Notes under the pieces: generated by a model | What the model was told of the DNA's origin: nothing | Seen by the model: only the letters and a program-made list of their open reading frames with translations | Database searches by the model: none | From: Alteriqipengyuania halimionae | GTDB taxonomy: Bacteria; Pseudomonadota; Alphaproteobacteria; Sphingomonadales; Sphingomonadaceae | Assembly: GCF_009827575.1 (NCBI RefSeq) | Contig: NZ_WTYR01000001.1 | Location: 2,639,001-2,703,000 of the forward strand | Length of the DNA stretch: 64,000 nucleotides | Reading direction: 5' to 3' | Shown: piece after piece, positions 56,134 to 64,000 of the stretch | Layout of the letters: every line of letters starts with the position of its first letter | Position numbering within the stretch: the first letter of the stretch is position 1 | Program-made: the position numbers and the translations under genes

Positions 56134-56313
56134 TCAGACGCCCGCCAGTTCCATCACGGTGAGGGCGATGGCAAAGGCCAGCAATATGCCACCCAGAAGG
56201 AAGAACCGCGGCGCGCGCGCCCGGCGTTCTTCGATATCGCGAATGCGCACGGCGTGGGCGATCACGAAGATCGCGACCAGCACGACGAAGACGATGGCGA
56301 TCACGTATAACAC
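56134..56313 (-). CDS. Small two-helix membrane protein, GTG start
   Basis: 59 residues. GTG at 56313 with AGGAG upstream. Two helices, about 1-22 (LYVIAIVFVVLVAIFVIAHA) and 37-56 (FFLLGGILLAFAIALTVMEL), joined by a charged turn RIRDIEERRARAPR. First of a pair of small membrane genes. No family recognised. Confidence 0.7.
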   Translation of the reverse strand: MLYVIAIVFVVLVAIFVIAHAVRIRDIEERRARAPRFFLLGGILLAFAIALTVMELAGV

Positions 56314-56417
56314 GGCGGCTCTCCTGCCCGTTCGATAGTAGGCACGGTGCGACGGCCTGCAAGCGCTATCGCTTGCGAAGGCGGGTTTGCATCGAAAAGA
56401 TTGGCATCGAAAAGAAA

Positions 56418-56454
56418 GGCGCCCCGCCTCACCGATCCGGTGAAGCGGGGCGCC
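56418..56454 (-). terminator. Terminator after nrdA
   Basis: GGCGCCCCGC / GCGGGGCGCC outer stem plus an inner TCACCG-ATC-CGGTGA stem, 24 bases past the nrdA stop, followed by TTTCTTTT on the minus strand. Confidence 0.9.
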
Positions 56455-56478
56455 GCGATCATTCTGTCCTCGACGGCC

Positions 56479-58536
56479 TTACTGGCAGGCGAGGCATTCC
56501 TCGTAATCGGTCGGCCCGGCGGCATCGGCCGCGGCCTGCAATTCGATCTTGGCCTGATCGGACGTGTTGTCTGCTTCCACTCCGCCGGCGAAGCCCGCGC
56601 GCTGCACGCTCTTCGACCGCAGGTAATAGAGCGACTTGATGCCCTTTTCCCATGCCTGGAAGTGCAGCATCATCAGGTCCCACTTGTCGACATCGGCCGG
56701 GATGAACAGGTTCAGCGACTGTGCCTGGTCGATATAGGGCGAACGATCAGCGGCGAATTCGAGCAGCCAGCGCTGGTCGATCTCGAAGCTGGTCTTGTAC
56801 GCGTCCTTTTCCTCCTGGCTGAGGAAATCGAGATGCTGGACCGAGCCTTCGTGCTGGAGGATCGAGTTCCAGATGTTGTTGGTGTCCTTGCTCTTCTTCT
56901 TGAGCAGCTTTTCCAGATACGGGTTCTTCACCACGAAGCTGCCCGAGAGCGTCTTGTGGGTGTAGATATTGGCCGGGATCGGCTCGATGCAGGCACTGGT
57001 GCCGCCGCAGATGATCGAGATCGACGCGGTCGGCGCGATCGCCATCTTGCAGCTGAAGCGTTCCATCGCGCCCATTTCCTCTGCATCGGGGCAGGGGCCG
57101 CGCTCGTGGGCGAGCATCATCGAGGCTTCGTTGGCCTTGGCGTTGATGTGCTTGAACATTTTCAGGTTCATCGCCTTGGCCATGGCGCTTTCGAACCCGA
57201 TCCCCTTCGACTGGAGATAGGAGTGGAAGCCCATGACGCCCATGCCGACGCTGCGCTCGCGGGTGGCAGAATACTTGGCACGGGCCATCTCGTCGGGCGC
57301 GCGGTCGATGTAATCCTGCAGCACGTTGTCGAGCATGCGCATGACATCCTCGATGAACTGCTTGTCGCCGTTCCACTCGTCCCACTTTTCGAGGTTGAGC
57401 GAAGACAGGCAGCAGACCGCGGTGCGATCGTTGCCGAGATGGTCGATACCGGTCGGCAGGGTGATTTCCGAGCACAGGTTCGAAGTCGAGACCTTCAGCC
57501 CCAGCTCGCGGTGATGCTTGGGCATCATGCGGTTCACCGTGTCGTTGAACACGATGTAGGGCTCACCGGTGGCGAGGCGCGTTTCGACCAGCTTCTGGAA
57601 CAGCGCGCGCGCATTGACGGTGGAGCGGACTTCGCCGGTCTTGGGCGATTTGAGATCGAAATCGGCGCCGTCGCGGACCGCTTCCATGAACTCGTCGGTC
57701 AGCAGCACCCCGTGGTGCAGGTTCAGCGCCTTGCGGTTGAAGTCGCCGGCCGGTTTGCGGATCTCGAGGAATTCCTCGATCTCCGGATGAGACACGTCGA
57801 GATAGCAGGCGGCCGAGCCGCGCCGCAGCGAGCCCTGCGAAATCGCCAGCGTGAGCGAATCCATCACCCGCACGAAGGGCACGATGCCGCTGGTCTTGCC
57901 GTTGAGGCCGACCGGTTCGCCGATGCCGCGGACATTGCCCCAATAGGTGCCGATGCCGCCGCCCTTGGAGGCGAGCCAGACATTCTCGTTCCAGGTCCCG
58001 ACGATCCCTTCGAGGCTGTCCTCGACCGAGTTGAGGTAGCACGAGATCGGCAGGCCGCGGCCGGTGCCGCCATTCGACAGGACGGGCGTGGCGGGCATGA
58101 ACCACAGGTTCGAAATGTAATCGTAGAGCCGCTGCGCATGCTCCTGATCATCCGCATAGGCATCGGCGACGCGTGCGAACAGGTCCTGATAGCTCTCATT
58201 GGGCAGCAGATAGCGGTCGGTCAGCGTTTCCTTGCCGAATGCGGTCAGGTTCGCATCGCGCGCGGGATCGGTCTTGATGTCGAAGCGGCGCTTGTTGACG
58301 CGCTTGGAATCGTTTTTGTCCGCAGCAGCGGCCTTCGCCGCCTCGGCCATCGCGCCAGTGGCGGCGAGGAGCGCGGTTTCTTCGGCGGTCCCGGTGTCGG
58401 TCGCGGTCACGGATGTGTCCTTGTCTGCTTTGGTCGGCGCGGCCTTGGCGGGCGCGGTCTTGGCGGTCGTCGGCGCGTCTTCGATCATCTCGTCCAGCTC
58501 TGCCATCGTCGCTTCGTCCCCGTTTCTCAGTTCCAT
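56479..58536 (-). CDS. nrdA: Ribonucleotide reductase class Ia, alpha subunit
   Basis: 685 residues. Reduces ribonucleoside diphosphates. An alanine/threonine-rich N-terminal tail precedes the barrel; NLCSEITLPTG, the NPYLEKLLK region and the paired cysteines of the C-terminus (CLACQ) that reload the active site are present. Close to the short alphaproteobacterial type that lacks a full ATP-cone: the first about 80 residues are low-complexity rather than an ATP-cone. nrdB lies about 4.5 kb downstream. Confidence 0.96.
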   Translation of the reverse strand: MELRNGDEATMAELDEMIEDAPTTAKTAPAKAAPTKADKDTSVTATDTGTAEETALLAATGAMAEAAKAAAADKNDSKRVNKRRFDIKTDPARDANLTAFGKETLTDRYLLPNESYQDLFARVADAYADDQEHAQRLYDYISNLWFMPATPVLSNGGTGRGLPISCYLNSVEDSLEGIVGTWNENVWLASKGGGIGTYWGNVRGIGEPVGLNGKTSGIVPFVRVMDSLTLAISQGSLRRGSAACYLDVSHPEIEEFLEIRKPAGDFNRKALNLHHGVLLTDEFMEAVRDGADFDLKSPKTGEVRSTVNARALFQKLVETRLATGEPYIVFNDTVNRMMPKHHRELGLKVSTSNLCSEITLPTGIDHLGNDRTAVCCLSSLNLEKWDEWNGDKQFIEDVMRMLDNVLQDYIDRAPDEMARAKYSATRERSVGMGVMGFHSYLQSKGIGFESAMAKAMNLKMFKHINAKANEASMMLAHERGPCPDAEEMGAMERFSCKMAIAPTASISIICGGTSACIEPIPANIYTHKTLSGSFVVKNPYLEKLLKKKSKDTNNIWNSILQHEGSVQHLDFLSQEEKDAYKTSFEIDQRWLLEFAADRSPYIDQAQSLNLFIPADVDKWDLMMLHFQAWEKGIKSLYYLRSKSVQRAGFAGGVEADNTSDQAKIELQAAADAAGPTDYEECLACQ

Positions 58537-59220
58537 GTTTCCGCCCGCTCCTGCCTATTGCCGGAGCCGCTGCGCGCGACCCCGAAATTGCTGTTCGTTC
58601 GAGTCGGCGGCAATGCGTCCTGCCTACCAGATCGATCCCGTGGGGCCTTGCGATAGTTTTCCCCCGCTTGTCCCCGGACCCGCCTTGAAAGGCGCCCTCG
58701 CAAGAGCCGAATCCGGCCTTCGCCGCCCGATGGGCTGCGGTGGCGGGGCTCAAGTTCTAGAGGGCTCCTACCCGAAGAGCCACTACCGATAGTGCCTATC
58801 GTGCGATTCGAGCGCAAGCGCTAAATCGGCTTTTCGCACCCGTTCGAAGCCGTGCGGGAGGGTGTCTTATCCAGCTGCTACGCCGCGACGCGCGGGGAAA
58901 GCTAGGGTCACGCGCAACGCAAGCCCCAAAATGGATTTGTGTAGAAAAATATGGTGATTGAATCTTTCGAATCCAGCTTTGAATCATCATGAAGCGAGCG
59001 CGCAATTTTCATGCTGGAATCGCGAGCGCGGCCGATCCGATCGATGTCGCCGGGCGGGCGTGCACGGCCTCGCATGCGATCCTCCGGGCGATTCAAATTC
59101 GGGCTGTTCTGAGCCGGGGCATTCTATAAAGTCGCGTCGTGGGCATTCGCCCATCCTGCACTCGACAGGCGAATACAAGCGATCGGCCAGACGGCGGATC
59201 GATCATAAAGGGGAAGACAC
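58537..59220. other. Long intergenic region between nrdA and the GlsB gene
   Basis: About 680 bases. No convincing gene in any frame. It holds small palindromes, CGATAG-TGC-CTATCG (58787-58801) and AGCGC-AA-GCGCT (58811-58822), and an AT-richer stretch near 58930-58980 suited to promoters for nrdA leftward. I looked for the NrdR-box consensus and could not confirm one. Confidence 0.6.
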
Positions 59221-59457
59221 TTGCTCAACATTCTCGCAGCCATCCTGACCGGACTGATCGTCGGTATCCTGGCGCGCTTTTTCTATCCGGGCGCGGTCGA
59301 TATGGGCCTCCTGCAAACGATCCTTCTGGGAATTGCCGGATCGCTCGTTGCCGGCCTCGTGACCCATCGCGGCGCGCCCGGCTTTCACAGCGCGGGCTTC
59401 TTCGCCAGCATTCTGGGCGGCATGGTCCTGATCTTCATCGGGACGGTGCTGTTCTAA
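59221..59457 (+). CDS. GlsB/YeaQ/YmgE-family stress membrane protein
   Basis: 78 residues from TTG 59221 with AAGGGGAA upstream. Three short hydrophobic helices separated by glycine turns, with the family pattern GLIVGILARFFYPG ... LLGIAGSLVAGL ... GFFASILGGMVLI. Known as transglycosylase-associated proteins although no such activity is shown. Often induced by envelope or osmotic stress. Confidence 0.9.
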   Translation: MLNILAAILTGLIVGILARFFYPGAVDMGLLQTILLGIAGSLVAGLVTHRGAPGFHSAGFFASILGGMVLIFIGTVLF

Positions 59458-59473
59458 ACAACGACAGGCGCGA

Positions 59474-60313
59474 TCAGGCGGACATGCGTCGCGCCTTGTC
59501 GCGATAGAGCTCCTTGTCGGCTTCCTCGAGCGCCCGGTCGAATGCCTTCCGACCGGGCGTCTCGAGCGAAGCGCAACCATGGCTGAAAGCCACCGGTTCG
59601 CCATCGAGCAGAATCGGGGATCGGCGCAAGACGGCCCCCTTGATGCGCGTGATGGCCGCGATGGCGCCGTCCCGATCAAGCCCGTCGAAATAGATCACGA
59701 ATTCATCCCCGCCCCAGCGACCGGCGATATCGGATTCGCGGACATTGTCGAGAATGCGCGAAGCGATCCGCTTCAACAGTCGGTCGCCCTCGCTATGGCC
59801 GAGGCGGTCATTGACCTGCTTGAACCGGTCTCCGTCGAGCAGTGCGATGCTGCCGCGCGAGCCGTTCTGCATCTTTTCGCCGAGTTTCTCGAGCAGGCCG
59901 CGCCGATTGGCGAGCCCGGTGAGCGCATCGGTTGCTGCCGCGCCCTTGAGCCGGTCGATCCGCCGGATCGTGCTTTGCGAGGCTTCCGTGGTGGCGCGTA
60001 GCAGATCGCCCGCCAGATCCTGGCCCGCTTCGGGGCAATCCTCGACCGACTCTCCGCGCTGCAATTGGGCCAGGCGGTCCATGGCGAGCTGGATCGGCGC
60101 AAGCAGACCGGCCAGGCCCACGATCGCGACCCCGGTGCCGACCACGGTCGCGATCAGGAGGGCGGTTATCATCGACCAATCCCACTGGCCCCGGAGCCCC
60201 TGGATCACGAGGAACGTGATCAAAGGTATGTGGACCGAGCCGAAGCAGATCGCGAACACGCGCAGGCGATAGCTGCGCGGAAACAGAAAACGGGTGGCGT
60301 TGTAGATGCGCAA
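59474..60313 (-). CDS. Membrane-bound diguanylate cyclase (GGDEF)
   Basis: 279 residues from TTG 60313, where AGGGAG stands eight bases upstream; a TTG at 60361 is also in frame. Two helices (about 15-40 and 47-75) precede a GGDEF domain with the intact motif GGDEF in RWGGDEFVIYF, and GLANRRGLLEKL and LDGDRFKQVNDRLGH before it. Makes cyclic di-GMP. No RxxD inhibitory site is obvious from a quick read. Confidence 0.92.
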   Translation of the reverse strand: MRIYNATRFLFPRSYRLRVFAICFGSVHIPLITFLVIQGLRGQWDWSMITALLIATVVGTGVAIVGLAGLLAPIQLAMDRLAQLQRGESVEDCPEAGQDLAGDLLRATTEASQSTIRRIDRLKGAAATDALTGLANRRGLLEKLGEKMQNGSRGSIALLDGDRFKQVNDRLGHSEGDRLLKRIASRILDNVRESDIAGRWGGDEFVIYFDGLDRDGAIAAITRIKGAVLRRSPILLDGEPVAFSHGCASLETPGRKAFDRALEEADKELYRDKARRMSA

Positions 60314-60416
60314 ATTTGGTTCTCCCTTCCCCTCGGTCAGGAACGGGGGCGAGACTGTCAACCAGAGGTATTACGGGTTGTAAGGGCGCCGTTAACCAAG
60401 CGGCCGGCCGGCGCCC

Positions 60417-61304
60417 CTATACGGCGGCATTCGCATGGGCGGAAATTTGATCGGCCATGTCGTCGACAAGCTCGAGCGGGAGGCTGTGACCCATGCCCGG
60501 ATAGGTCTTGAGCGTTGCATCGGGGATTGCCGCGGCGGTCGCGCGGCCGCCTTCGCACGGCACCAGCGGATCGTCCTCGCCATGGATCACCAATGTCGGC
60601 GCGGTGACATCGGCAAGCCGCGTGGTGCGATCGCCATCGGCGACGATTGCGGCCAGCTGGCGCGGCATCCCGGCCGGATAGAAGCTGCGGTCGAACCCGT
60701 CGGTGACCAGCTTGCGGGCATAGGTGTCATCCATCGGATAGCCAGGGCTGCCGATCGTGCGCTGGATCTTGAGCCCGTGTTCGATCATCACGTCGCGATC
60801 GGTTGATGCGGGGCGCTTGGTCAGCACGTCGAGCGCTTCCTTCTGCGCCGCTGGCACCTTGGACGATCCGGTGGTCGACATGATCGAGGTGAGCGAGAGG
60901 ACGTGGCCCGGATGCTCGACCGCGACCAGTTGTGCAATCATCCCGCCCATCGAGGCACCGACCACATGCGCTTTCCCGATCCCGAGCGCGTCGAGCAGGC
61001 CGACCGCATCAGCCGCCATGTCCGACAGCGAATAAGGCGTCTTGGGCGGGAAGCCGAGCTTGCCGAAGATCACCTGCCGCGCGATGCCCGGAGCCTTGGC
61101 CCCCTCCATCTTCTCGCTGAGGCCGATATCGCGATTGTCGTAGCGGATGACGCGAAAGCCGCGCTGGACCAAGGCCGCGACCAGCTCGTCCGGCCACAGC
61201 GTCATCTGCGCGCCGAGCCCCATGATCAGCAGGATCGCCGGGTTCGCGGGATCGCCATTGTCTTCGTAGTGGAGAGTGATTCCGTTGGCTGTGGTCGTGG
61301 GCAT
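60417..61304 (-). CDS. Alpha/beta-fold hydrolase
   Basis: 295 residues. Nucleophile elbow GASMGG (V-V-G-A-S-M-G-G), acid in HGEDDPLVP and the final His in YPGMGHSLPLEL. N-terminal YEDNGDPANPAILLIMGLG is the oxyanion-hole strand. Substrate unknown; related to esterases and epoxide/haloalkane hydrolases. The ATG shares a base with the stop of the gene upstream (TAATG). Confidence 0.9.
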   Translation of the reverse strand: MPTTTANGITLHYEDNGDPANPAILLIMGLGAQMTLWPDELVAALVQRGFRVIRYDNRDIGLSEKMEGAKAPGIARQVIFGKLGFPPKTPYSLSDMAADAVGLLDALGIGKAHVVGASMGGMIAQLVAVEHPGHVLSLTSIMSTTGSSKVPAAQKEALDVLTKRPASTDRDVMIEHGLKIQRTIGSPGYPMDDTYARKLVTDGFDRSFYPAGMPRQLAAIVADGDRTTRLADVTAPTLVIHGEDDPLVPCEGGRATAAAIPDATLKTYPGMGHSLPLELVDDMADQISAHANAAV

Positions 61305-61759
61305 TATCTGCGTCCTCTCGCAATAGGCGCGCGTTCAGTTCTGCGCCGCTCTAAACTATCGATGAAAACCGGTCTCTTGAGAGGGTTGCCGATGTAACGG
61401 TCGGTGCTCCAGCGGCCATCAGACTGCCCAACCGTGACTTCGACCTCTCTAGATCGCCGCATCCGGTGTGACAGTCGAAAAGTAATTTCGAGTTTTGTGA
61501 CCAACTCGGGCTCGAAACCGTGGTTGGCGAGAGCCCGCTCGATTGTCTTGCTGGCGCGCGAAACTAATCGCCGGAAGCGCCACGGTGCGTTTCGTGAGAG
61601 GACCTTTCCTCGCAGTAGATCGATTGAAAGTTCGCCGGCCCGAGTTAGTTCGACGGACTCCCACACCAGATTGTCGAACACTCCAAACACGACGCTGCAA
61701 CCGCTTGAGAGACTGTCGGCGATATTATGTCCGGCGGCTCTGAGTTGACTATGCTTCAA
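61304..61759 (-). CDS. Orphan protein between nadB and the hydrolase gene
   Basis: 151 residues. TTG start at 61759 overlaps the nadB stop (TTGA), and the stop shares a base with the next ATG (TAATG), so three genes are packed without gaps. No signal or helix; mixed charged and hydrophobic, with an arginine-rich middle (RNAPWRFRRLVSRASKTIERALANHG). Base composition is a little AT-richer than its neighbours. No family recognised. The coupling suggests it is real, but it could be a recent insertion. Confidence 0.7.
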   Translation of the reverse strand: MKHSQLRAAGHNIADSLSSGCSVVFGVFDNLVWESVELTRAGELSIDLLRGKVLSRNAPWRFRRLVSRASKTIERALANHGFEPELVTKLEITFRLSHRMRRSREVEVTVGQSDGRWSTDRYIGNPLKRPVFIDSLERRRTERAPIARGRR

Positions 61760-63354
61760 GGCACCAGCACCGTATCCACCGGCTCCTCGTCCGTCTCCGG
61801 GTAATCCAGCGTGAAGTGCAGCCCGCGGCTTTCGTGGCGCTGCAGGGCGCTGCGCACGATCAGTTCGGCGGCTTGCAGCAGGTTGCGCAGTTCGATCAGG
61901 TCGGTCGTGACGCGGAAGCTGCCGTAATAATCCGCCACCTCGTCCTGCATCATGGCGATGCGGTTGCGCGCACGTTCGAGGCGCTTAGTGGTGCGCACGA
62001 TGCCGACATAGTTCCACATGAAGCGGCGGATCTCGGTCCAGTTCTGCTTGATGACGACTTCCTCGTCGGAATCGGTCACGCGGCTGGCATCCCATTCGCG
62101 GATCGGCGGCGGTTCGGGCAGCGTATCCCATTTCGCGCAGATATCCTTGCCCGCCGCTTCGCCGAAAACGAAGCATTCGAGCAGGCTGTTCGATGCCAGC
62201 CGGTTGGCACCGTGGAGACCGCTTTCGGTCACTTCGCCCGCCGCCCAAAGCCCGGGCAAATCGGTGCGACCGGCAAGGTCGATCACCACCCCGCCGCAGG
62301 TGTAATGCTGCGCGGGGACGACCGGGATCGGTTCCTTCGTCATGTCGATGCCCAGCCCGATCAGCTTGTCGTAGATCGTGGGGAAATGCTCCTTCACGAA
62401 TTCGGGCGGCTTGTGGCTGATATCGAGATGGACGTAGTCGAGGCCATAGCGCTTGATCTGGTCGTCGTTCGCGCGCGCCACGACATCGCGCGGGGCGAGC
62501 TCCATCCGCTCCGGATCGTATTTCTCCATGTAGCGCTCGCCGGTGACGGGGTTGTAGAGCCGCCCGCCTTCGCCGCGCACCGCCTCGGTAACGAGGAAAT
62601 TCTTGACCTCGAGATTGTAGAGGCAGGTCGGGTGGAACTGCATCATCTCCATGTTGGAAACGCGGCAGCCCGCGCGCCAGCCCATTGCGATCCCGTCGCC
62701 CGTCGCGCCCCTCGGCGCGGTGCTGAACTGGTAGACGCGACCCGCGCCGCCCGCGGCGAGGATCGTCGCGCGCGCAACATGGGCTTCGACCCGGCCGGTT
62801 TCCTCGTCGAGCGCATAGACTCCCCAGACATGGCCCGCGCCCGAAAACGGCTCGGCATTGCGCCCGGTGATGAAATCGACGCAGCTCCGGCCCGGCAGCA
62901 GGGTAATGTTGGGATTGGCCTTGGCGGCGTTGAGCAAGGCTTCCTGCACCGCCCATCCGGTGGCATCGTCGACATGGACGATCCGGCGATGCGAATGCCC
63001 GCCCTCGCGGGTGAGATGCAAATGTCCGCTGTCGCGGTTGAAGGGGACGCCCAATTCGCACAAGCGGTCGATCGCGGCAGGCGCGCGCTCGATCACGAAT
63101 TCGACCGTCTTGCGATCGTTCAGCCCCGCGCCTGCGATCATCGTATCGCGGATATGGTTCTCGAACGTGTCGCCGGCATCGAGCACCGCGGCGATCCCGC
63201 CTTGCGCCCAGGCGGTCGACCCGCCGGTGAGCGAACCCTTGGCGAGCACCAGCACCTTTTTGCTTTCCGCCAGCTCGAGCGCCGCGGTCAGCCCCGCTGC
63301 ACCCGATCCGATCACGATGACATCGTGCGTAGTGGAGTCATTTCTTTCGGTCAT
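61756..63354 (-). CDS. nadB: L-aspartate oxidase
   Basis: 532 residues. Oxidises aspartate to iminoaspartate, the first step of de novo NAD synthesis; NadA and NadC are not seen here. FAD-binding N-terminus VIVIGSGAAGLTAALELA, then GGSTAWAQGGIAAVLD, the substrate segment LTREGGHSHRRIVHVDD and the HFTLDYPETDEEPV tail. Cytosolic flavoprotein. Confidence 0.96.
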   Translation of the reverse strand: MTERNDSTTHDVIVIGSGAAGLTAALELAESKKVLVLAKGSLTGGSTAWAQGGIAAVLDAGDTFENHIRDTMIAGAGLNDRKTVEFVIERAPAAIDRLCELGVPFNRDSGHLHLTREGGHSHRRIVHVDDATGWAVQEALLNAAKANPNITLLPGRSCVDFITGRNAEPFSGAGHVWGVYALDEETGRVEAHVARATILAAGGAGRVYQFSTAPRGATGDGIAMGWRAGCRVSNMEMMQFHPTCLYNLEVKNFLVTEAVRGEGGRLYNPVTGERYMEKYDPERMELAPRDVVARANDDQIKRYGLDYVHLDISHKPPEFVKEHFPTIYDKLIGLGIDMTKEPIPVVPAQHYTCGGVVIDLAGRTDLPGLWAAGEVTESGLHGANRLASNSLLECFVFGEAAGKDICAKWDTLPEPPPIREWDASRVTDSDEEVVIKQNWTEIRRFMWNYVGIVRTTKRLERARNRIAMMQDEVADYYGSFRVTTDLIELRNLLQAAELIVRSALQRHESRGLHFTLDYPETDEEPVDTVLVP

Positions 63355-63480
63355 TCCCCCGTCATGGCGGGAGCGCGTGGAGGCCGCAAGCCGGAGTGGA
63401 ATTTCTCAGCGTGGTCCATCACGGCGGAGCTGCCGTGAGGGCAGGGTGGGGGTGGTGGCGCCGCAGGTTTCACCAGGCAA

Positions 63481-64000
63481 TCAGGTTTCGCCCTCGGCCT
63501 CTTCAAGGCAGGTCCGATCGCGTCCCTGCGCCTTCGCCGCATAGAGGCGCTTGTCGGCCAGTGTGATGCAGGCGTCCACCTCGTCCATCTCGTCGAGCAT
63601 CGCGATTCCGGCGCTGAACTCCAACCGGTAATCGGGCGAAAAGGCGAAGCGTTCGTGCGCAGCGGACGCGCGGATCCGATTCACGATGTTTGCTGCCTTT
63701 TGCGCGTTCGTGGCCGGAAAGATCACGATGAATTCCTCACCGCCCCACCGCCCGACGATGTCGCTCGGGCGAACGCAGCATTCCATGATCCGCGCAAACT
63801 CGCGCAGGACCAGGTCGCCCGCATTATGACCGAACCTGTCGTTGCACGATTTGAAGTGGTCGAGGTCGATCAGAGCGATCGATGCGCGCGGCCTTGCCTG
63901 CCCCAGGCCACGGAGCGCCTCCTTCGCTTGTTCGAGCGTTGCCCGCCGATTGGCGAGCCCGGTCAGCGGGTCGGTCATCGCGAGCCGGTGGAACTTGCGG
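63481..64000 (-). CDS. Diguanylate cyclase (GGDEF), 5' end cut by the window edge
   Basis: About 172 residues of the C-terminal end are visible. The active-site motif is GGEEF (RWGGEEFIVIFP), with DPLTGLANRR and DLDHFKSCNDRFGHNAGD before it, an intact GGDEF-type catalytic core. The sensing part is beyond position 64000. The ATG at 63978 lies inside the domain, and the frame is open to the edge (RKFHRLA precedes it). Confidence 0.92.
   Translation of the reverse strand, partial: RKFHRLAMTDPLTGLANRRATLEQAKEALRGLGQARPRASIALIDLDHFKSCNDRFGHNAGDLVLREFARIMECCVRPSDIVGRWGGEEFIVIFPATNAQKAANIVNRIRASAAHERFAFSPDYRLEFSAGIAMLDEMDEVDACITLADKRLYAAKAQGRDRTCLEEAEGET

Noticed and set aside
56347-58656. 769-codon open frame opposite nrdA
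   Set aside because: Shadow of nrdA codons; no recognisable domain.
58930-58980. NrdR box upstream of nrdA
   Set aside because: ACAC- and ATAT-containing text occurs, but no pair of boxes fits the palindromic consensus.

Overview
The window is GC-rich DNA from an alphaproteobacterial chromosome. I infer Sphingomonadales, probably Erythrobacteraceae, from the DUF4167 protein, the CDC48-type ATPase, the HNH/RpoN/LptB neighbourhood, the CIRCE-controlled groESL operon, the many GTG/TTG starts and the tight stop/start overlaps. It is mostly ordinary core chromosome with one small, visibly AT-richer accessory patch at about 49.5-50.9 kb. I see no tRNA, rRNA, CRISPR array or insertion sequence.

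Layout. 0-7.4 kb: a minus-strand gluQ / HIG1-like / cobalamin adenosyltransferase / 3-hydroxybutyryl-CoA dehydrogenase run, an HNH nuclease, a small gene with an in-frame TGA, lptB-rpoN, and a BON-MscS channel. 7.4-17.6 kb: pyrophosphatase and an M61 peptidase on the minus strand, then a plus-strand run of hisS, prfA, prmC, a DUF4167 gene, lnt and metK. 17.6-22.1 kb: a membrane protein and a GbsR/MarR-type regulator that share a duplicated palindromic operator, then a CoA-transferase cluster (CaiB-like, ScoB, a lipoprotein, ScoA). 22.1-22.4 kb: an intergenic region with a palindrome, a promoter and a strong UUCG terminator that together look like an unannotated small RNA or leader upstream of the CDC48-like ATPase.

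24.7-36.5 kb: a frameshifted TPR gene, two more MscS channels, polA, a beta-lactamase-fold hydrolase, groESL with its CIRCE operator, and a MATE exporter. 36.6-47.3 kb: a CPA2 antiporter, rplJL, a yggT-folD-lipoprotein-marC operon, a queuosine-precursor transporter/argB operon, a nucleoside transporter and a membrane-anchored thermonuclease. 47.5-49.5 kb: small envelope and PRC-barrel genes, then decayed fragments (Excalibur-like and SEC-C-like).

49.55-50.86 kb, the most interesting part: three tightly packed minus-strand genes encode a 72-residue four-cysteine protein, a TIR-domain protein with an unfamiliar C-terminal domain, and a 52-residue zinc ribbon that overlaps the TIR stop codon. 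They sit directly behind nrdB. 50.9-64 kb: nrdB and nrdA, separated by about 4.5 kb of mostly plus-strand genes, then stress and envelope genes, two diguanylate cyclases (one cut by the window edge), an alpha/beta hydrolase, an orphan gene and nadB.

Functional assignments rest on motifs read by eye and memory of protein families; no searches were run. Start codons were chosen from ribosome-binding sites, overlaps and family N-termini.
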